Part shown: piece by piece, positions 60,062 to 64,000 of the stretch
Position numbering within the stretch: position 1 is the first letter of the stretch
Layout: every line of letters starts with the position of its first letter
Origin: a bacterium
Lineage (GTDB): Bacteria > Myxococcota_A > Bradymonadia > UBA7976 > UBA1532
Length of the DNA: 64,000 nucleotides
Assembly: GCA_030427205.1 (NCBI GenBank)
Contig: JAUHXC010000005.1
Location: forward strand, 186,001 to 250,000
Reading direction: 5' to 3'
Notes under the pieces: model-generated
The model's database searches: none
What the model was told of the DNA's origin: nothing
What the model saw: the letters and a program-made list of their open reading frames with translations, nothing else
Position numbers and translations under genes: made by a program

Positions 60062-61701
60062 TGCCTGCCAAGCTCAAAGCCGCGCTCAAGGGCGTGGGCT
60101 ACGCCGCGTTCTTCTTCGTCGCGCTGCTCTTCTTCGTCTACATGACCCTGCCGCTCGACGCGCTCGAGTCGTACATGGTGCGCAAGGCGTCGGACGAATA
60201 CGGCGCCGACCTCGAGATCACCGAGATGTCGATGTGGGGCCTGTCGGGGCTCGAGATGCAGGGGGTCACCATCACCCCGCGCCCCACCCCCGAAGAGATC
60301 ACCGAGATCCGCGAAGCCCGCGCCGCCCGCGCGGCGTGGCAGGCGCGCCAGAAGGCCGAAGCCGAGGCCGAAGAGCTGCCGCCGGGCATCCCGCCCAAGC
60401 CCGGCGCGCCGCCGGCCAAGGGCCCCGATGGCAAGCCCGGCGCCGACGCCAAGGGCCCCGACGCCAAGGGCCCCGACGCCAAGGGCGCGCCGCCCGGCAT
60501 GCCCGCCAAGGCCGACGCCAAGGTCGAGAAGAAAGACGACAAGCCGCCGCCGGTGCCCGCCGGCCCGCAGCCGCTGCACGTCGACGCCCTGCGGGCCCGG
60601 GTGGGCCTCGGCAAGCTGCTCAGCGACCTGATGGACGGCAAGCTGCTCAACGAAGACGCCGAGGCCGAGCTCGACGCGCAGCTGCTCGGCGGCGCCATCG
60701 ACGCCCGGGTCGAGAAGAACAGCGAGACGACCCACCTCGTGGCCAACTTCCAGGGCCTCGACCTGCAGCAGCTCACCGTGCTGCGCAACCTGCTGCCGCT
60801 GCCGGTGCTCGGCGGCTTCGACGGCGAGATCGACGTCGAGATCCCCACCGACGACAAGGGCAACTTCCGACTGGCGAGCACCGCCGGCTTCCTCAGCCTC
60901 TCGCTGTCGAACGCCGTGCTCGGCCCCGGCCGCATCGAGAGCGACGAGCTGCGCAACTTCGGCGGCTTCTTCGACGTGCCCCGGCTGACGTTGGCCCAGT
61001 TCGGCGGCAAGATCACCTTCGAGCGGCGGCGGGCGAACTTCGAAGACTTCGCGTTTCGCGGCAAAGACCTCGAAGGCGACCTGACCGGCTACGTGCAGCT
61101 CGCCAACAAGCTCGAGCGCTTCAACCCGCGGGCCTACCTGCGCTTCAAGTTCGCCGAGGACTTCCTCGAGCGGGAGAAGGGCATCGGCGTGCTGATGCGC
61201 ACCGTGCCCCAGATCAAGCGCGGCACCGGCGGCGACGGCTTCACCGGCTTCGCGGTGAGCGTCAAGACCGACCCCAAGACCCGCAAGAAGGCGCTGTCGT
61301 GGCGCCCCACCCCGCGCAACCCGTACGGCGGCCGGACCAGCCCGCGCCCCGCGGCGGGCAAGGGCGCGACCAAGCCCAGCGTGCGCGGCGGCCGCGACGC
61401 CCTGCGCGACCGCAAGACCAGCCGCCGCGCCCGCACCCGGACCCGCCCGCCGGCGACGAAGACCCCGCGATTGCCCAAGCGTGAGCCGAGCACCGCCCGC
61501 AAGGCCGTCGAGCCCATCGAGGTCGATCCGCCCGAAGACGACGTCGACCCGGATACGATCGACGACGAAGAAGAGGGCATGGAAGGCGAAGAGGAGAGCG
61601 AAGACGGCGCCGACCAGGAAGGCACCGAAGACGGCAAGGGCGGCGAAGGCGGCGGGGGCGGCGACGACGAGGGCGGCGAAGGCGAGGAAGAGACCGAGTA
61701 G
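60061..61701 (+). CDS. gspN: T2SS GspN with Lys/Pro insert and acidic tail
   Basis: 546 residues, much longer than usual GspN (about 250). One N-terminal transmembrane helix (12-29), then the periplasmic GspN domain, interrupted by a low-complexity insert (about 95-175; KGPDAKGPDAKG, KVEKKDDKPPPVP). The family fold resumes around 180-390 (DALRARVGLGKLLSDL..GGFDGEIDVEIPTDDKG..FEDFAFRGKDLEGDLTGYVQLANK). It ends with an Arg-rich stretch and a strongly acidic, Gly-rich tail. The insert and tail may bind peptidoglycan or other charged partners, but that is inference. Confidence 0.75.
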   Translation: MPAKLKAALKGVGYAAFFFVALLFFVYMTLPLDALESYMVRKASDEYGADLEITEMSMWGLSGLEMQGVTITPRPTPEEITEIREARAARAAWQARQKAEAEAEELPPGIPPKPGAPPAKGPDGKPGADAKGPDAKGPDAKGAPPGMPAKADAKVEKKDDKPPPVPAGPQPLHVDALRARVGLGKLLSDLMDGKLLNEDAEAELDAQLLGGAIDARVEKNSETTHLVANFQGLDLQQLTVLRNLLPLPVLGGFDGEIDVEIPTDDKGNFRLASTAGFLSLSLSNAVLGPGRIESDELRNFGGFFDVPRLTLAQFGGKITFERRRANFEDFAFRGKDLEGDLTGYVQLANKLERFNPRAYLRFKFAEDFLEREKGIGVLMRTVPQIKRGTGGDGFTGFAVSVKTDPKTRKKALSWRPTPRNPYGGRTSPRPAAGKGATKPSVRGGRDALRDRKTSRRARTRTRPPATKTPRLPKREPSTARKAVEPIEVDPPEDDVDPDTIDDEEEGMEGEEESEDGADQEGTEDGKGGEGGGGGDDEGGEGEEETE

Positions 61702-61718
61702 TCCCCGCGCCCGGCCCG

Positions 61719-62984
61719 TCAGGGCCCGTCGACCAGCGCCCGCACCAACCGCCCGTCCAACGGCTGTCCGTCCGCGTGGGGCGGCGGCGCGATGCCCAGC
61801 AGGTGGCACACCAGCGGCACCACATCCACCGCCCGCAGCGCGTCGACCTTCGCCCCCCGCGCGACCCCCGGACCCCACGCCCGGAAGACCGCGCCCATCT
61901 CGGGCATCTGCGGGTCGTGCCCGTGGTGCCCCAGGCTCTCGGCCGACAGATCGCGCGACACCTCGGCCTGCTTCTCGGAGAACCGCCAGCCGCGATCGGC
62001 GACCAGCACGAAGTCGCCGGTGCGCGTCGGGTGGCGATAGCGCCACTCGGCGGACAGCGTCTCGGGGGTGTACAGCGCGCTGTGCGGCATCGCCTCGAGC
62101 GCCGCGCGGGCCTGCTCGGGGTCGGCCCCGTCCAAGTAGACATTGACCACCACGCCGCTCGTCGCGGTGCGCGCCTCGACCCCGGCGGCCTTCAGCGCCG
62201 GCACCGCGTTGAGCCCGCCCACCGTCGGCAGCATGCCGTGGTCGGCCACGACGATCAGGTTCACCGCCCACCCCCCGGCCGCGGCCGTATCGATCGCGGC
62301 CAGCAGGCGCCCGATCAAGGCGTCCTTCTCGACCACGCAGGCGGTGACCTCGGCCGAGTCGGGCCCGTGCTCGTGGCCCGCCTTGTCGCAGCCGCCCAGG
62401 TACGACATCACCAGCCCCGGCCGCTCGGCCGGCGGACCCTTCAGCCAGCCGATGATGGCCTCGACCTTGGTCGCGTCGGTGGTCCCGGGGTCGAACGCGC
62501 GCCAGAACGCCGTCTCGGTGCCCTGCCACGGGCCCTCGCTGCCCACCCAGTGATAGACGTGGGTCCGGATGCCCTGCCGGGTCGCGTGGGCCCACACCGG
62601 CATCGCGTCGTACCAATGCGCGCCGTTCTCGTAGGCGAAGCCGCCCTTCTGCCGATCGATGAAGCGGTTGTTGATGATGCCGTGGCGCTGCGCGACCACG
62701 CCGGTGGCCAGGGTGGCGTGCCCGGGGAAGGTCTGTGAGGGCCACGGCGGGATCAGACGCCCGGCGGACGCGCCCTCGGCGGCGAGGCGATCAAGAGCCG
62801 GCGTCTCGGCCCGCGCGGGGTAGTCGTGGCGGAAGCCGTCGAGGGACAGCACGATCACCGTGCGCCCGGCGGGGGCCTCGGCGACCGGCTCGGGCATCGG
62901 CGCAGGCCCCCCGCAGGCGACGAGCAGCGCAGCGAATACGCCGAGCAGAGCCAGCGGGGCGGTCGGACGGGCGAGACGGTGCAT
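61719..62984 (-). CDS. Nucleotide pyrophosphatase/phosphodiesterase (ENPP) family lipoprotein
   Basis: 421 residues from the ATG at 62984 (GGAGG ribosome site). Lipobox LVAC after MHRLARPTAPLALLGVFAALL. Alkaline-phosphatase-superfamily phosphodiesterase: VIVLSLDGFRHDY (metal Asp), PSQTFPGHATLATG with the nucleophile Thr, GGCDKAGHEHGPDS (Asp/His ligands), VVADHGM (Asp-His) and a late SLGHHGHDPQM (His). This is the ENPP/autotaxin-like set. Expected to hydrolyse phosphodiester or pyrophosphate bonds outside the cytoplasm. It is convergent with gspN, with 17 bp between the stops. Confidence 0.9.
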   Translation of the reverse strand: MHRLARPTAPLALLGVFAALLVACGGPAPMPEPVAEAPAGRTVIVLSLDGFRHDYPARAETPALDRLAAEGASAGRLIPPWPSQTFPGHATLATGVVAQRHGIINNRFIDRQKGGFAYENGAHWYDAMPVWAHATRQGIRTHVYHWVGSEGPWQGTETAFWRAFDPGTTDATKVEAIIGWLKGPPAERPGLVMSYLGGCDKAGHEHGPDSAEVTACVVEKDALIGRLLAAIDTAAAGGWAVNLIVVADHGMLPTVGGLNAVPALKAAGVEARTATSGVVVNVYLDGADPEQARAALEAMPHSALYTPETLSAEWRYRHPTRTGDFVLVADRGWRFSEKQAEVSRDLSAESLGHHGHDPQMPEMGAVFRAWGPGVARGAKVDALRAVDVVPLVCHLLGIAPPPHADGQPLDGRLVRALVDGP

Positions 62985-63318
62985 GGGGACCTCCGAGGCC
63001 GGCCATCGGCAAGCGATCGACCCGCGAATCGGCCCCGTTGTCAACGCGGTCGTGTGGGGGCAACGCCGAGCGACCCCCGGCGCCGGCCCGCGCCCCGAGG
63101 GTTTCGTCGGCCGAGTCGCGCCGCCGGGCGCCCGCGCATCCGGCCCGCCAGCGCCGGGACCACCGACAGCGTCTCCGCGGTGAGGACAACGGCGGCCGAG
63201 TCGCGCCGCCGGCCCCCATTCGGCGTCTCTTCGGCCGTCGGCCCCCCTCGACCGGCCCCCTCGGCGGCGTTGATTCGAGCGCGCCGGCCCACGAGAACCA
63301 CCGGACATTCGCCGATAC

Positions 63319-63333
63319 GGGGCCCGGCGCCGG
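63319..63333. repeat. 15-base GC-rich element, copy 1
   Basis: GGGGCCCGGCGCCGG, identical to the copy at 63407-63421 and the reverse complement of 63538-63552. Confidence 0.8.
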
Positions 63334-63406
63334 GGGTGCGGCGGTCGAACCAACGCCCGCCGCCGGGCCTGCGCCGGGGCAGACGCGCCCGGTGATCCGT
63401 TCATCC

Positions 63407-63421
63407 GGGGCCCGGCGCCGG
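63407..63421. repeat. 15-base GC-rich element, copy 2
   Basis: GGGGCCCGGCGCCGG, identical to 63319-63333. The pair could fold with 63538-63552 into a long stem. Confidence 0.8.
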
Positions 63422-63537
63422 CGCGCGCGCGGCGAACCTGCGCCGAGACCCCGCCCATGCGCGGTCTGCAGCGGTCGTTCGCCCGCTCGAAGGGGCCCGG
63501 CGGCGTCATTCGCCCGCCGAAACCCACCGACTCGAGG

Positions 63538-63552
63538 CCGGCGCCGGGCCCC
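63538..63552. repeat. 15-base GC-rich element, inverted copy
   Basis: CCGGCGCCGGGCCCC, exact reverse complement of the two copies at 63319 and 63407. Inverted arrangement within 220 bp. Confidence 0.8.
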
Positions 63553-63735
63553 GGCCGCCATTCGCCTCGCCGCGCGGCGCCGACGACGGGCCCGGCGCTG
63601 GCGGGCCGGATCCGCCGGGTCCCGGCGTCGTCACCCGGCCGACGATGACCCCGGGCGCATGGCCCGCAGCCGGGGCACGACGCGCGCCTCAACGTCACGC
63701 GCATGACAAAAACGGACCCTATCTCAAAAAATGAC

Positions 63736-63764
63736 TTGATGACCGCCGTTCATTTCGCCATAGT
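63736..63764 (+). promoter_or_regulatory. Promoter-like sequence before the last gene
   Basis: TTGATG (63736-63741), a 17-bp spacer, then CATAGT (63759-63764) fit a sigma-70-type promoter. It lies in the AT-rich end of the gap and would start transcription near 63771, about 58 bp before the ATG at 63829. Confidence 0.5.
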
Positions 63765-63828
63765 CACCCCAGGAACAATCCGTATCCGTGTGGGCCAGGG
63801 CCTCACCAATGAAGAGAGGGAGTTCACG

Positions 63829-64000
63829 ATGAACATCGTAATGATCGATCGCGTGCGCAATCTGCGGCGTACGGTCGGCGGTCGCCTCGTACAGACCACC
63901 GCCGACATGGACCGGGTGCTCGCCCAGCGGCGGCACCCGGTCATCGAGCCGCTGGTGGCAGACGCCCGCGGCGGGGCCAAGGGCTACATCGAGATCCGCA
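63829..64000 (+). CDS. Partial gene, start only, unknown function
   Basis: The first 57 residues from the ATG at 63829 (GGGAG ribosome site 7 bases upstream), cut by the window end. It reads MNIVMIDRVRNLRRTVGG, then RLVQTTADMDRVLAQRR and later LVADARGGAKGYIEIR, open to the edge. The stretch has no signal peptide and I recognise no family. The DNA shows normal coding codon use for this genome. Confidence 0.55.
   Translation, partial: MNIVMIDRVRNLRRTVGGRLVQTTADMDRVLAQRRHPVIEPLVADARGGAKGYIEIR

Larger units (their letters stand above)
62985..63828. other. Extremely GC-rich gap with short repeats
   Basis: No gene is supported between 62985 and 63700. The DNA is far richer in G+C than the genes around it and holds a 15-base element, GGGGCCCGGCGCCGG, at 63319-63333 and 63407-63421 with its exact reverse complement at 63538-63552, plus shorter relatives near 63492 and 63588. 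A second 18-base word, GGCCGAGTCGCGCCGCCG, occurs at about 63109 and 63194. Several copies of CATTCGCC-type words sit near them. From 63700 on, the DNA becomes AT-richer and holds a promoter-like sequence. Confidence 0.7.

Noticed and set aside
62791..63706. Open frames on both strands across the GC-rich gap
   Set aside because: The frames are full of Arg/Pro/Ala with no domain, and the DNA is repeat-rich, so I treat the gap as non-coding except for the flanking gene.

Overview
The window reads as chromosomal DNA of a very GC-rich, Gram-negative, predatory- or myxobacterium-like member of the Myxococcota. No rRNA or taxonomic marker is present, so a finer placement is not supported. The pointers are: many signal-peptide lipoproteins; a pseudokinase/GYF/AgmX-type fusion; FHA, GAF, cyclase and PilZ signalling proteins; a secreted protein ending in a MYXO-CTERM-like tail; and a type II secretion (T2SS) operon whose GspL and GspM resemble PilM/PilN and PilO. 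I found no tRNA, rRNA, CRISPR array, integrase or insertion sequence.

Layout. 1-9.3 kb: a cysteine-rich lipoprotein, a membrane pseudokinase, two divergent small lipoproteins, an exported helix-hairpin-helix protein, a glycosidase-like lipoprotein, an exported protein of unknown role, a tiny exported protein and a DUF2330 protein. 9.3-16.1 kb (minus strand): a Glu-Pro-repeat lipoprotein, then a signalling block that reads histidine kinase > endonuclease/exonuclease/phosphatase-fold protein > TPR lipoprotein > FHA-GAF-class III cyclase > REC-PilZ regulator. It suggests linked phosphorelay, cyclic-nucleotide and c-di-GMP signalling. 16.2-26.0 kb: a translationally coupled PEGA protein and kelch-like lipoprotein; a VIT-vWA-TSP3-OmpA lipoprotein on the other strand; a DUF2277 protein; a repeat-bearing exported protein with a sorting-type tail; and a parallel beta-helix lipoprotein. 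26.2-38.8 kb: one 4205-residue surface protein with about 14 DUF11-type repeats, two SdrD-B-like domains, an OmpA-like domain and a C-terminal beta-barrel.

38.8-44.6 kb (minus strand): a DUF4157 (eCIS core) protein and a large STAND-like ATPase with TPR-like repeats. 44.7-46.1 kb: an NtrC-family sigma-54 activator. 46.1-46.6 kb: a hairpin-rich gap. 46.6-61.7 kb: a nearly gap-free T2SS operon, gspC-D-E-F-G-G2-H-I-J-K-L-M-N. It carries a second GspG that has lost the conserved Glu5. 61.7-63.0 kb: a convergent phosphodiesterase-family lipoprotein. 63.0-63.8 kb: an extremely GC-rich, repeat-bearing gap followed by a promoter-like segment. The window ends inside a new gene.

How the parts fit: the T2SS would export folded proteins from the periplasm. 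The window also encodes many exported or surface proteins, one with a MYXO-CTERM-like tail of a type thought to depend on T2SS and a sorting peptidase. The most unusual items are the giant DUF11/OmpA/barrel protein, the orphan eCIS-core protein next to a STAND ATPase, and the duplicated GspG lacking Glu5.
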